Source of the DNA: Anaerolineales bacterium | GTDB taxonomy: Bacteria; Chloroflexota; Anaerolineae; Anaerolineales; Villigracilaceae | Direction of reading: 5' to 3' | DNA: 53,684 nt | Assembly (NCBI GenBank): GCA_016789025.1 | Contig: JAEURC010000053.1 | Location: forward strand, 1 to 53,684 | Part shown: positions 23,684 through 31,816 of the stretch, in pieces | Layout of the letters: each line of letters begins with the position of its first letter | Position numbering within the stretch: position 1 is the first letter of the stretch | Position numbers and translations under genes: made by a program | The notes under the pieces: generated by a model | The model's input: only the letters and a program-made list of their open reading frames with translations | Database searches by the model: none | What the model was told of the DNA's origin: nothing

Positions 23684-24463
23684 ATGTCACAGATCATCGA
23701 AACGGCTGAGCCGTTTTTCTTTCTTGGCGATTCAACCAAGCCCGCCTGCCTGCTCATTCATGGATTCACCGGCGCTCCCAAAGAAATGCGTTTGATGGGG
23801 GAGTTTTTGAACCAACATGGATACACCTGCCTCGGCATTCGACTTGCGGGTCACGCGACGGAACCCAAAGCGATGATCCGTTCGCGTTACATGGATTGGA
23901 TGGCTTCCGTCGAAGATGGTTATCAGCTGTTGCGCGGCGTCTCGCAAAATATTTTTCTGGTCGGGCTTTCGATGGGCGGCGTGCTGTCACTGCTGATGTC
24001 TACAAAGTTGAAGGTGAGGGGAGTTGTGGCAATGTCCGCGCCGTTTACGTTGCCGCGTGACTATCCGATCTGGATGCTGAAACTTGTCAGCGTTTTCAAG
24101 AAATTCAATCCCAAAGGAAAAGGCAAGCCGGGGAGCGGATGGTTCGACAAGGACGCATACCGTGAGCAGATTTCGTACCCGCAAAACCCCATACGCTCGA
24201 CGGCGGAGTTGAAGGAACTGATCCTTGAAATGCGCGCGGCGCTGCCGAACGTCAACGTGCCTGTGGCGCTCATGCACTCGAAAGACGATGCGTACGTCCT
24301 GCCTGAAAACATGGAAAGGATCTATGAGAGGCTGAACAACGCGAAAGGGGCGACAAAACTATACGTCAGCGGATCAGGCCACGTCGTCACGAAAGACGCG
24401 GCTCGTCATCAAGTTTTTGAAGCGGCGTTGGAATTCATCCAGCGCGTTGGAGGAAAGGTTTGA
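23684..24463 (+). CDS. Alpha/beta hydrolase, carboxylesterase-like
   Basis: A 259-aa alpha/beta hydrolase of the carboxylesterase/monoacylglycerol-lipase type (Est30-like), cytoplasmic. The oxyanion region is LLIHGFTGAP. The nucleophile elbow GLSMGG gives S96. The likely acid is D in MHSKDDAYVLP and the histidine is in SGSGHVVTKD, completing a catalytic triad in normal order. Substrates are probably short-chain acylglycerols or esters; this cannot be refined. The stop codon overlaps the start of the MFS gene. Confidence 0.88.
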   Translation: MSQIIETAEPFFFLGDSTKPACLLIHGFTGAPKEMRLMGEFLNQHGYTCLGIRLAGHATEPKAMIRSRYMDWMASVEDGYQLLRGVSQNIFLVGLSMGGVLSLLMSTKLKVRGVVAMSAPFTLPRDYPIWMLKLVSVFKKFNPKGKGKPGSGWFDKDAYREQISYPQNPIRSTAELKELILEMRAALPNVNVPVALMHSKDDAYVLPENMERIYERLNNAKGATKLYVSGSGHVVTKDAARHQVFEAALEFIQRVGGKV

Positions 24464-25581
24464 ATCGCAATCTTGTATTTGTCGCGCTCGCCCTGCTCAC
24501 ATGGGGATTCGGCGAAGGGTTATTTTTTAATTTCCAGCCCATCTATCTCAAAGAGTTGGGGAGCAGTGAAAAGGAGATTGGATTTATCCTCGGCGCGTTC
24601 GGCGCGGCGATGGCGATCACGCATATTCCCGCGGGCAGAATGGCAGACCGCATCGGCCGCCGACCTTTGCTTGTCATTGCATGGCTTACGGGGCTGGTCT
24701 CGACGATTATCATGGCGTTCGCGCGCGACCTGCCGTTGTTTCTCGTCGGCATGATGTGTTATGGCTTGACCGCGTTCGTCTCTTCGCCGCTTGGAAGTTA
24801 CGTCACCGCCGCGCGCGGGAATTGGTCGGTGGGCTCCGCGCTTTCGATGACGACCGCCACATTCGGCATGGGCATGGTGTTGGGTCCGATCACCGGCGGT
24901 TGGATCGGCGATCATTTCGGTTTACGAGCTGTATATTTTGTCGCGGCGGGCGTGTTCGTGGTTTCGTCGCTTCTCGTTTTGCTGATTCAAAACCAGCCGA
25001 TAGACCGCCACGACCCCGAAGCGCCCCCGCTGAATTTGATAAACAACACGCGGCTGAAATATTTTCTGGGCGTTGTGGGGTTCGCCGTTCTTGCCATGTA
25101 TTTCGCCCAGCCCCTTACGCCGAACTTTTTAGAAGACGTGCGCGGACTCTCGCTCTCGAATATTGGGATCGTGTTTGGGTTGGGCGCGTTGGGGAATTCG
25201 CTTATGGCGATCACGCTCAGCCGCTTCGAGCCGCATCGCGGATATGTCGTCGCGCAGGTCTTGGTCGCCGCGTTCGCGTTGATCCTCTGGCGCGGAACGG
25301 GGACGCCGATCCTCGCCCTCGGATATTTTTTGCTCGGCGGGTTTCGCGCCTCGCGTCCGTTGGCGTTCGCGCAGGCGCGTTCGCTCGTGCACGAATCGCA
25401 AATGGGATTAACCTACGGCGTGATCGAAACGATCAACGCGATCATTTATATTCTGGTTCCGCCGCTGGCGGGTTTGATCTATGAAAAGAATCCGCTTTCG
25501 ATCTATCCGCTCGCGCTTGTGATGATCGGCGTTTCCATTATTATCAGCAGTATCGTCCCTCGGAGATTGATCCATGCTTGA
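24460..25581 (+). CDS. MFS transporter
   Basis: A 373-aa major facilitator superfamily permease with about 11-12 hydrophobic helices and the family loop motif GRMADRIGRRPL between helices 2 and 3. The second half opens with NNTRLKYFLGVVGFAVLAM. The TTG start at 24460 overlaps the preceding stop codon and has GGAGG six bases upstream. No substrate can be assigned; proteins of this kind are usually drug or metabolite exporters. Translation is probably coupled to the esterase upstream, and its 3' end overlaps the MBL gene by 8 bases. Confidence 0.88.
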   Translation: MNRNLVFVALALLTWGFGEGLFFNFQPIYLKELGSSEKEIGFILGAFGAAMAITHIPAGRMADRIGRRPLLVIAWLTGLVSTIIMAFARDLPLFLVGMMCYGLTAFVSSPLGSYVTAARGNWSVGSALSMTTATFGMGMVLGPITGGWIGDHFGLRAVYFVAAGVFVVSSLLVLLIQNQPIDRHDPEAPPLNLINNTRLKYFLGVVGFAVLAMYFAQPLTPNFLEDVRGLSLSNIGIVFGLGALGNSLMAITLSRFEPHRGYVVAQVLVAAFALILWRGTGTPILALGYFLLGGFRASRPLAFAQARSLVHESQMGLTYGVIETINAIIYILVPPLAGLIYEKNPLSIYPLALVMIGVSIIISSIVPRRLIHA

Positions 25582-26224
25582 GATCGTTTCGTTTACCCTC
25601 GGACCCGCGCAGACCAACGCTTACCTCGTCGCCGATTCTGAAACAAAAGAAGCCGCGGTCATTGACCCCGCGTGGGATGGTCGCATCATTTTGGATGCCG
25701 CGCAAAAACGCGGCTGGCGCATCGGTCACTTGTGGTATACGCACGCGCACTTCGATCACATCGGCGGCGCGGCGGAGATTGCCGACGCGTTGAATCCGTT
25801 GCCGTTGGTCGCGTTGCATTCGAACGATCACGTGTTGTGGCGCGCAGGCGGAGGCGGCGCATATTTTGGATTCGACATTGACCCCGGTCCCGAACCGACG
25901 ATTGATTTTATACACGGGATGAAATTGAAACTCGGCTCGGTGGATTTTGAAGTCCGCTTCACTCCGGGACATACAACTGGTCACTGCATCCTCAACGTTC
26001 CCGCCGCCTCGACCTGCTTCTGCGGCGACCTCATCTTCAACGGCTCCGTCGGCCGCACCGACCTCCCCGGCGGCGACTGGGAGACTTTGGTGAAAAGTAT
26101 CCGCGAGCAGATATTCACTTTACCAGACGATACGCGTTTGCTCTCCGGTCACGGTCACGAAACGACAGTGGGGGAGGAGAAGAGGAATAATCCGTTTGTG
26201 GGAATGGGATCACCCCGCAGTTGA
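25574..26224 (+). CDS. MBL-fold metallo-hydrolase (glyoxalase II-like)
   Basis: A 216-aa metallo-beta-lactamase-fold hydrolase. The metal-binding motif THAHFDHIGG supplies H57, H59, D61 and H62. Further ligands lie in FTPGHTTGHC, FCGDLIF and SGHGHETTVGEE. Layout and length resemble small glyoxalase II-like or YcbL-type hydrolases, which cleave thioesters such as S-lactoylglutathione analogues; the natural substrate is unknown. The start overlaps the MFS gene by 8 bases. The stop codon is inside a perfect palindrome. Confidence 0.9.
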   Translation: MLEIVSFTLGPAQTNAYLVADSETKEAAVIDPAWDGRIILDAAQKRGWRIGHLWYTHAHFDHIGGAAEIADALNPLPLVALHSNDHVLWRAGGGGAYFGFDIDPGPEPTIDFIHGMKLKLGSVDFEVRFTPGHTTGHCILNVPAASTCFCGDLIFNGSVGRTDLPGGDWETLVKSIREQIFTLPDDTRLLSGHGHETTVGEEKRNNPFVGMGSPRS

Positions 26225-26268
26225 ACTGCGGGGTGATCTAATATTGCAAGCGCAAAGTGAACTTTGCG
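26208..26268. terminator. Two palindromes between convergent genes
   Basis: GATCACCCCGCAG (26208-26220) and CTGCGGGGTGATC (26226-26238) form a perfect 13-base stem whose loop contains the MBL stop codon. A second palindrome, CGCAAAGT/ACTTTGCG, follows at 26251-26268. There is no U-run, so they may be REP-like rather than true terminators. They separate the plus-strand operon from the threonine synthase gene. Confidence 0.6.
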
Positions 26269-26278
26269 GTACGCGCTG

Positions 26279-27454
26279 TTAACTTTTGTGATCTAAATAT
26301 TTCAATCCCGACCCCGTATTGAACAAAACGATCTTTTCGTCTTTCTGCACCCAGCCTTGCGCGATCAAATCTTTGAGCGCGGCTAATGTTGCGGCGCCTT
26401 CGGGGGCGGCAAAGATTCCCTCGGCGCGAGCCAGCTGTCCCTGCGATTCGAGAAGCGCTTCATCGCTCACGGCGACGGCTGTCCCGGCGCTGTCGTAGAT
26501 GTCTTGCATGATGAGATGATCGGCGAAACTCTTCGGCACGCGCAAACCCGAAGCGACGGTGTGCGCGTTCGTCCAAAAGTCGCAGAAATCCGCTTTTGCT
26601 TGAAAGGCTTTGACGACGGGCGCGCATCCATCGGCTTGCACAGAGACCATGCGCGGACGTTTGGTGTTTTCGAGCCAGCCGAGTTCTTCGAGTTCGGCAA
26701 AGGCTTTCCACATGCCGACGAGACCCGTGCCGCCGCCAGTGGGGTAAATGATCACATCCGGTAATTGCCAATTGAACGCTTCGGCGACTTCATAGCCCAT
26801 CACTTTTTTGCCTTCCACGCGATACGGCTCTTTGAACGTGGAGACATCGAACCAGCCTTCTTCGCGCGCTTTGATGCCCGCCATGCCAGCCGCGTCGCTG
26901 ATGAGTCCGTCCACGAGGATGACTTCGGCGCCGGTCATGCGGCTCTCTTCGATGTTGGCTATCGGCGTGTCTTTGGGCATGAAGATGTGCGCCTTCAAGC
27001 CTGCGCGCGCCGCGTATGCCGCCATCGCGCCGCCGGCATTGCCGGCAGTGGGAATGATCACTTTTTCGACGCCGAGTTCTTTGGCTTTGGAGACCGCCGC
27101 CGCGAGCCCGCGCGCTTTGAACGAACCGGTTGGGTTGCTGCTTTCATCTTTCACATAAAGATTCGTAAGCCCCAACTGTTTTTCCATGTGGGGCAGGGAA
27201 AGCAAAGGAGTATCGCCCTCGCCAAGAAAGATCTGATTTTCACGGCGAAGTACGGGGAGGAATTCTTCCCAGCGCCACATGCCTCTTCTGCGGCGCGCGA
27301 TCTCGTCGCGGTCTACTTTTCCGCGCGCTTTTTGCAGATCGTACACAGACAGAAGCGGCGACTGGCAGGTCGGGCAGAATGTGTGCAGTTCCCGATGATC
27401 GTACTCGGCGCCGCATCCCGAACATGTAAGATGCGATAAATAAGAGGCGGTCAT
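26279..27454 (-). CDS. thrC: Threonine synthase
   Basis: PLP-dependent conversion of O-phosphohomoserine to threonine, or a close relative. The 391-aa protein starts with a zinc-ribbon-like segment (C11, C14, C27, C30), as in many bacterial and archaeal threonine synthases. The PLP lysine is K113 in NPTGSFKARG. The phosphate-binding loop is PTAGNAGGAMAAY and the glycine-rich YPTGGGTGLVGMWKA follows. It is the last gene of the signalling cluster, four bases after a receiver gene. Unlike the paralogue at 28234, it carries no receiver domain. It could be the housekeeping enzyme or the partner of that paralogue; no hom or thrB gene is nearby. Confidence 0.88.
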   Translation of the reverse strand: MTASYLSHLTCSGCGAEYDHRELHTFCPTCQSPLLSVYDLQKARGKVDRDEIARRRRGMWRWEEFLPVLRRENQIFLGEGDTPLLSLPHMEKQLGLTNLYVKDESSNPTGSFKARGLAAAVSKAKELGVEKVIIPTAGNAGGAMAAYAARAGLKAHIFMPKDTPIANIEESRMTGAEVILVDGLISDAAGMAGIKAREEGWFDVSTFKEPYRVEGKKVMGYEVAEAFNWQLPDVIIYPTGGGTGLVGMWKAFAELEELGWLENTKRPRMVSVQADGCAPVVKAFQAKADFCDFWTNAHTVASGLRVPKSFADHLIMQDIYDSAGTAVAVSDEALLESQGQLARAEGIFAAPEGAATLAALKDLIAQGWVQKDEKIVLFNTGSGLKYLDHKS

Positions 27455-27458
27455 AGTT

Positions 27459-27845
27459 TTACGCGGTGGGGACGAACGCTTCTACGCGCGCCCATAGTTC
27501 GCGGATGTTGATCGGCTTCGACATGTACACATCGCAACCGGCTTCCAGCGCTTTTTCGGCGTCGCCTTTCAAGGCGTTGGCGGTAATGGCGATGATCGGC
27601 ACCGAGGTGAGTTCGCGTTTTGCGCTGGAGCGCAATCGCCGCGCCACTTCGTAGCCGTCAATGTCCGGCAAGTTGATGTCCAGGAGGATCAGGCTCACAT
27701 CTTCAGCCTCTGCCTTGGCAACGCCGTCTATGCCGGTCGGCGAATGTAATAATGTATACCCGCGCGCTTCCAGGGCGCGCCTGACCAGCATGGTGTTATC
27801 GGGGTTATCCTCTACGTAGAGAATATTGTGGGTTTGAGTCGTCAT
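27459..27845 (-). CDS. Stand-alone receiver domain (DivK/CheY-like)
   Basis: A 128-aa single-domain response regulator. The acidic pocket is E12/D13 (YVEDNPDN), the phospho-acceptor is D56 in LILLDINLPDIDG, and the conserved lysine is in YMSKPINI. It has no output domain, so it acts by protein contact or as a phospho-shuttle. It starts within the last bases of the preceding receiver gene (4-base overlap) and ends 4 bases before thrC, implying coupled expression. It is closely similar to its neighbour at 27842; both share YVED or YIED, LLDINLPDIDGYEVARRLR and SKPINI or AKPINI. Confidence 0.93.
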   Translation of the reverse strand: MTTQTHNILYVEDNPDNTMLVRRALEARGYTLLHSPTGIDGVAKAEAEDVSLILLDINLPDIDGYEVARRLRSSAKRELTSVPIIAITANALKGDAEKALEAGCDVYMSKPINIRELWARVEAFVPTA

Positions 27846-28237
27846 CTCAGCCTCATGCTTCCTTCTGAAATTAATCCTTCTACTTTATCTAAAAGCTCCT
27901 GAATGTTGATGGGCTTGGCGATGTAAAAATTACATCCTGAATCAAGGATCCTTTGGTGATCGCCCTTCATGGCATTGGCAGTGACGGCGATGATCGGTAT
28001 TTCAGCCAAGCGGTTCTTTTTGCTGACGCGTAATCGGCGGGCAACTTCATAGCCGTCAATGTCGGGGAGGTTGATGTCCAGCAGGATCAGATCTACGTCC
28101 TCGGTCTCGGCAAAGAAGATGCCTTGCAAGCCGGTTTTCGCTTCGATCAAAGTATAACTCTCCGATTGAAGGATGCGGCGGACGAGCGTCATGTTATCGG
28201 GGTGATCTTCGATATAGAGAACGGTGGGCGAGGTCAT
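27842..28237 (-). CDS. Stand-alone receiver domain, second copy
   Basis: A 131-aa single-domain receiver with the acidic pair in YIEDHPDN, phospho-acceptor D54 in LILLDINLPDIDG, and the lysine in YIAKPINIQELL. No output domain is present. It overlaps the receiver-fused threonine-synthase-like gene upstream and the other receiver downstream by 4 bases each. Probably a tandem duplicate of its neighbour. The likely phospho-donor is the histidine kinase at 29908, which has no receiver of its own; that pairing is inferred from position. Confidence 0.93.
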   Translation of the reverse strand: MTSPTVLYIEDHPDNMTLVRRILQSESYTLIEAKTGLQGIFFAETEDVDLILLDINLPDIDGYEVARRLRVSKKNRLAEIPIIAVTANAMKGDHQRILDSGCNFYIAKPINIQELLDKVEGLISEGSMRLR

Positions 28238-29892
28238 GTCGGTTCTCCCGTCGGCTCGTTCGATTCTTCGATCACATGGATCACCTGATCTACAAATTTC
28301 TTCGTTGTTAACGAACCTTTTTGATACACCGCTTGGATGTGACCATTCAAACGCTTTCTTTCTTCCGCGGTGATGTCCTTCGCGCTGACCACAACGATGG
28401 GAATATCTTTGGTGCGCGGGTCGAGTTTCAGTTCTTCCACCAGTCCAAAACCGTCAATGCCGGGCATGGTGAGGTCCGAGACGATCAGGTCGGGTAATTT
28501 CTGCCGCGCCATTGCCAAGCCTTCCCAGCCGTCTTTGGCATGATACACGCGATAGGCTTTGTGCCCTTCGAGCAAGCGGCGGATGAGCAGCGCGTCGTCT
28601 GAATTATCGTCCACGAGCAAAACGGTGGTTGCCTTTTCATCAAGATTTTCCAACGCGGCTTGCAGACCTTCGCGCGGGGCGGGGGATTGGTCTTTGCTCA
28701 AGTGTACATCCACTGCCCATTGATCGCCAAGCACATGTTTTTCGACGGGGAAGGTGTGACCCGTGCAATTGACGACGACTTTCTCGTCGGTTCCGATCGT
28801 GCCGTTGCGGATCAACTTCTCGAGTCCCGCGAAAGCGACGGCTGTTGCCGGCTCGACAGCCATGCCCTCGCTTTTAGCGAGCGCGCGCATCGCGTCGAAC
28901 GCTTCGACATCGGTTACCGATTCCATCACGCCGCCGAATTGCTGGGTGAGATTCCATAAATATGTATACGCTTTGCCGGGATCGCCGGTGGACAAAATGA
29001 TGATGCTTGTTTCGGGGATCACCGCCTCGGCAGAATCTTTGCCGGCTTTGAACGCGTTCACCATCGGCGCGCAGCCCTCGGCTTGGATAATTCCCAGTTT
29101 GGGGATGCGGTCAATGAGACCCATGTTGAATAATTCTTTGAAGCCCTGATACACGCCCAGCGGTCCCAGCCCTCCGCTGACGGCTTGGATGTACCAATCC
29201 GGCGCGCGCCAATTGAGTTGCTCGACGATCTCGTACGCGATGGTTTTCATCGCTTCGCGCGCAGGGATGGAGGATGCGCCGCGGTCGAGCAGAAGTTGAC
29301 GGCGTTGCGCGAATTGCGCCGCGATCTGCTTGGTCTGATCGTAATTGCCGCTGACGCGAATCACTTCCGCGCCGAACAGCGCGGCTTCCCGCAATTTTTC
29401 CTGCGGCACGAGGCTGGTCATGAAGACCCACAATTTGATTCCCGCGCGGGCGCAGGCGGCGGCATACGCAACAGCCGCGTTGCCGGTGGATGCGATCACC
29501 GCTTCTTTCACGCCTTTTTCAGCCATCGCCGCGACGGCTCCAGCCGCCTGGCGATCTTTGAACGAGGAGGTCGGACCGTAGCGTTCATCCTTGATGTAAA
29601 CTGAATCATGCCCAAGGTCCGGAGCGAAGCGTTGTGACAGCCACAGCGGAGTCCCGCCGGCGGGATAGAGATCCAAAGAGGCGGGGTCGTTCAGCGGGAG
29701 GATATCCTGATAACGCCACATGTTCGACGGGCGGTTCGGCAGTCCGCGTAAGATCTCGCGTTTGAACTCGTTGTAATCGTAGCGCGCCTCCAGCCATTGC
29801 GAATCGCAGTTTTTGCAAATCGCGGGAGTGAGAGGTTCGTAGGGCTGTTGATTGCCGCAGAGATTACATTCCAAGTGAGTTGGCGTTGCCAT
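28234..29892 (-). CDS. Threonine-synthase-like PLP enzyme fused to a receiver domain
   Basis: A 552-aa fusion. Residues 1-395 are a PLP-dependent enzyme of the threonine synthase family: zinc-ribbon cysteines C9, C12, C26 and C29, PLP lysine K112 in PTSSFKDRQ, phosphate loop ASTGNAAVAYA, and a glycine-rich VSGGLGPLG. Residues about 422-545 are a complete receiver domain: D428/D429 in LLVDDN, phospho-acceptor D473 in VSDLTMPGIDG, S503, and K525 in YQKGS. All residues needed for phosphorylation are present, so phosphorylation could control catalysis or partner binding. The linker (396-421) is short and polar. The gene lies 15 bases after a histidine kinase gene and overlaps a receiver gene. I know of no characterised example of this architecture; the reaction catalysed may differ from true threonine synthase. 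Confidence 0.9.
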   Translation of the reverse strand: MATPTHLECNLCGNQQPYEPLTPAICKNCDSQWLEARYDYNEFKREILRGLPNRPSNMWRYQDILPLNDPASLDLYPAGGTPLWLSQRFAPDLGHDSVYIKDERYGPTSSFKDRQAAGAVAAMAEKGVKEAVIASTGNAAVAYAAACARAGIKLWVFMTSLVPQEKLREAALFGAEVIRVSGNYDQTKQIAAQFAQRRQLLLDRGASSIPAREAMKTIAYEIVEQLNWRAPDWYIQAVSGGLGPLGVYQGFKELFNMGLIDRIPKLGIIQAEGCAPMVNAFKAGKDSAEAVIPETSIIILSTGDPGKAYTYLWNLTQQFGGVMESVTDVEAFDAMRALAKSEGMAVEPATAVAFAGLEKLIRNGTIGTDEKVVVNCTGHTFPVEKHVLGDQWAVDVHLSKDQSPAPREGLQAALENLDEKATTVLLVDDNSDDALLIRRLLEGHKAYRVYHAKDGWEGLAMARQKLPDLIVSDLTMPGIDGFGLVEELKLDPRTKDIPIVVVSAKDITAEERKRLNGHIQAVYQKGSLTTKKFVDQVIHVIEESNEPTGEPT

Positions 29893-29907
29893 GTGCGATT
29901 CCTGTTT

Positions 29908-31788
29908 TTATATAACTTCAGTGATGCGGGCTTCGAGAGGCATTTCAACATAGAAGGTTGAGCCATCGCCGTGGATGCCCGCGCTTTCGACCCACAAGCG
30001 ACCGCCGTGCATTTCAACGAGGCGTCGGCTGATGGGCAAGCCCAAGCCTGTGCCGCCCGCTTTACGCGTGGTGGAAACGTCCACTTGCGTGAATTCCTGG
30101 AATACGGCTTCGAGCTTATCGGGCGGAATACCGATGCCGCTATCTTTGACGGAGACCAAGACTCTTGCGTCGTCCATCGGCTTGGCGCAGATGGTAACTT
30201 TGCCAGCCTCTGTAAATTTGATGGCGTTGTTCACAAGGTTGATCATCACTTGTCGCAAGCGCGTGTTGTCGGCGTAGACTTCAATTGCTTGATCGGAAGC
30301 ATCGTCAATGACGAGCGAGAGTTTCTTTTCAGCCGCCAGCGTTGAGGTGATGCTCATCACGTCATCCAGCAAGGCGTGTACTTTGAACGTTTCAAGATTC
30401 AAATTCATCTTGCCCGATTCGATCTTCGCCATATCCAACACATCGTTGATGAGATGCAGGAGATGTCGTCCATTTTTCTGGATGAGCCGCAGGTCGTTGT
30501 CCATATTTTCGGTCAGTTCGCCATCCAAGCCTTCGAGCATCACATCGGTGAAACCGAGGATCGAGTTCATCGGCGTGCGCAACTCGTGCGACATGTTGGC
30601 GAGGAACGCGGACTTGAGGCGGTCGAGTTCTTTCAACTCTTGGGCGCGTTTTTGTAATTCTTCCGTCAACCGCAGGGTTTCAAGGTGGATGCTTGTTTGT
30701 CGGGCGATGGCTGTTGCGAGCTCTTTTGCTTCTTCCGAAACGTTCACCAAACCCGAAACCGCAAGCTGACCGATCGGTTCGCCGCGAACCATCAAAGGTT
30801 GCTCCAGATCAACGATACTTGCAATGGTTTCATTTCTCAATGGCGATACTTTGATCGAGTCGTACACGAAGCCGGTGATAGCCTCTCCTTGTTGGGAGTA
30901 GTTTTCCCAGTTTTGGCGCGTGAGGCGGCGTGTGGCATCTTCGGCTTCGGCGCGCGCACGGGAGGCGTCTGCCAGCAGGCGAATATTCTCAACTTGCTGA
31001 CCGACCTGTTTGGCTATCGCATTGACGAGCGATTTATCTTCTTCTGTGAATGAGCCGTTGCCCTTCACGAAAAGTCTGCCGACTTGCTGATCGAGCACTT
31101 GCATGACCTCTTCATGGTCATACTGGGAAGGCGCCGGTTGAGTGAACGGTTCCACTGCCGCCTGATCGTACGCGTACCCGATGCGCTCGCTGTTGTGAAT
31201 GGCGTCGAGGAAGTTTGCCCAATTCCGATGCGTGAATTGATGGGTGGCATCTTCGGCTTCGGCGCGGGCGCGTTCGGCGGCGGCGAGCAGGCGCAAGTTT
31301 TCGATCTGAAGCGAGGCTTGTTGCGCGACCGTGTCTGCCAGTTTGATATCGTCCGGCGTCAACGGATTTTCAGGCGATCGAGCGACTTGCACCTCGCCGA
31401 TGGTCTGACCACTGGACGTTAGCGGACTCTTGATGACATCCGCTTCTTTCCGGACCTCGGGCTTGTCGCCGCGAACCGGCCTTACCTCGTCTCCCGAATA
31501 GACAAAACCAATTTCTTCCTTTTCGTAGAGGAGCGGCGCCGAAGGGGTTTTTGTTTCCTGCTCTTTGAGGCGCGTTTCCAATTCATGCACGCGCGCCTTA
31601 AGCGCTTCCACTTCTTTATCATTCGGTACAACGGTAGCATTGTTGATAACATACGTGCCTCCGCCATTCGCAGGCGGGATCATTACAGGCGCGTCATGCC
31701 CATTCCTTTTCGGAGGTTCCGAGAAGGCTGTTTGTTCCAAACCTGCGAACAACTCTTCTACCCGTTTTTTGGTTTTGTTGTTGGTCAT
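29908..31788 (-). CDS. GAF-like sensor histidine kinase
   Basis: A 626-aa soluble kinase. A short coiled coil lies at about residues 57-78. Three related sensory modules follow, at about 92-180, 186-282 and 288-380. Each has a G-F/Y-x-Y-D-like motif (IGFVYSGDEVRP, IGYAYDQAAVEP, TGFVYDSIKVSP) and ends in a helix such as RARAEAED. They look like divergent GAF domains. Next come a HisKA domain with H401 (MSHELRTPMN) and a HATPase_c with NLVNNAIKFTEAG, DSGIGIP and GGTGLGLPI. No membrane helix and no receiver are seen, so it probably phosphorylates the downstream receivers. GGAGAG precedes the ATG. Strong family call; the signal is unknown. Confidence 0.92.
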   Translation of the reverse strand: MTNNKTKKRVEELFAGLEQTAFSEPPKRNGHDAPVMIPPANGGGTYVINNATVVPNDKEVEALKARVHELETRLKEQETKTPSAPLLYEKEEIGFVYSGDEVRPVRGDKPEVRKEADVIKSPLTSSGQTIGEVQVARSPENPLTPDDIKLADTVAQQASLQIENLRLLAAAERARAEAEDATHQFTHRNWANFLDAIHNSERIGYAYDQAAVEPFTQPAPSQYDHEEVMQVLDQQVGRLFVKGNGSFTEEDKSLVNAIAKQVGQQVENIRLLADASRARAEAEDATRRLTRQNWENYSQQGEAITGFVYDSIKVSPLRNETIASIVDLEQPLMVRGEPIGQLAVSGLVNVSEEAKELATAIARQTSIHLETLRLTEELQKRAQELKELDRLKSAFLANMSHELRTPMNSILGFTDVMLEGLDGELTENMDNDLRLIQKNGRHLLHLINDVLDMAKIESGKMNLNLETFKVHALLDDVMSITSTLAAEKKLSLVIDDASDQAIEVYADNTRLRQVMINLVNNAIKFTEAGKVTICAKPMDDARVLVSVKDSGIGIPPDKLEAVFQEFTQVDVSTTRKAGGTGLGLPISRRLVEMHGGRLWVESAGIHGDGSTFYVEMPLEARITEVI

Positions 31789-31816
31789 TGGAGACTCTCC
31801 GGCAAGTAATTCCTTG

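Noticed and set aside
23684..26224. An antibiotic-resistance or biosynthetic cluster (esterase, MFS, MBL)
   Set aside because: All three are broad families with common housekeeping members, and no biosynthetic or resistance-specific gene accompanies them; the MBL motifs fit glyoxalase II-like hydrolases.
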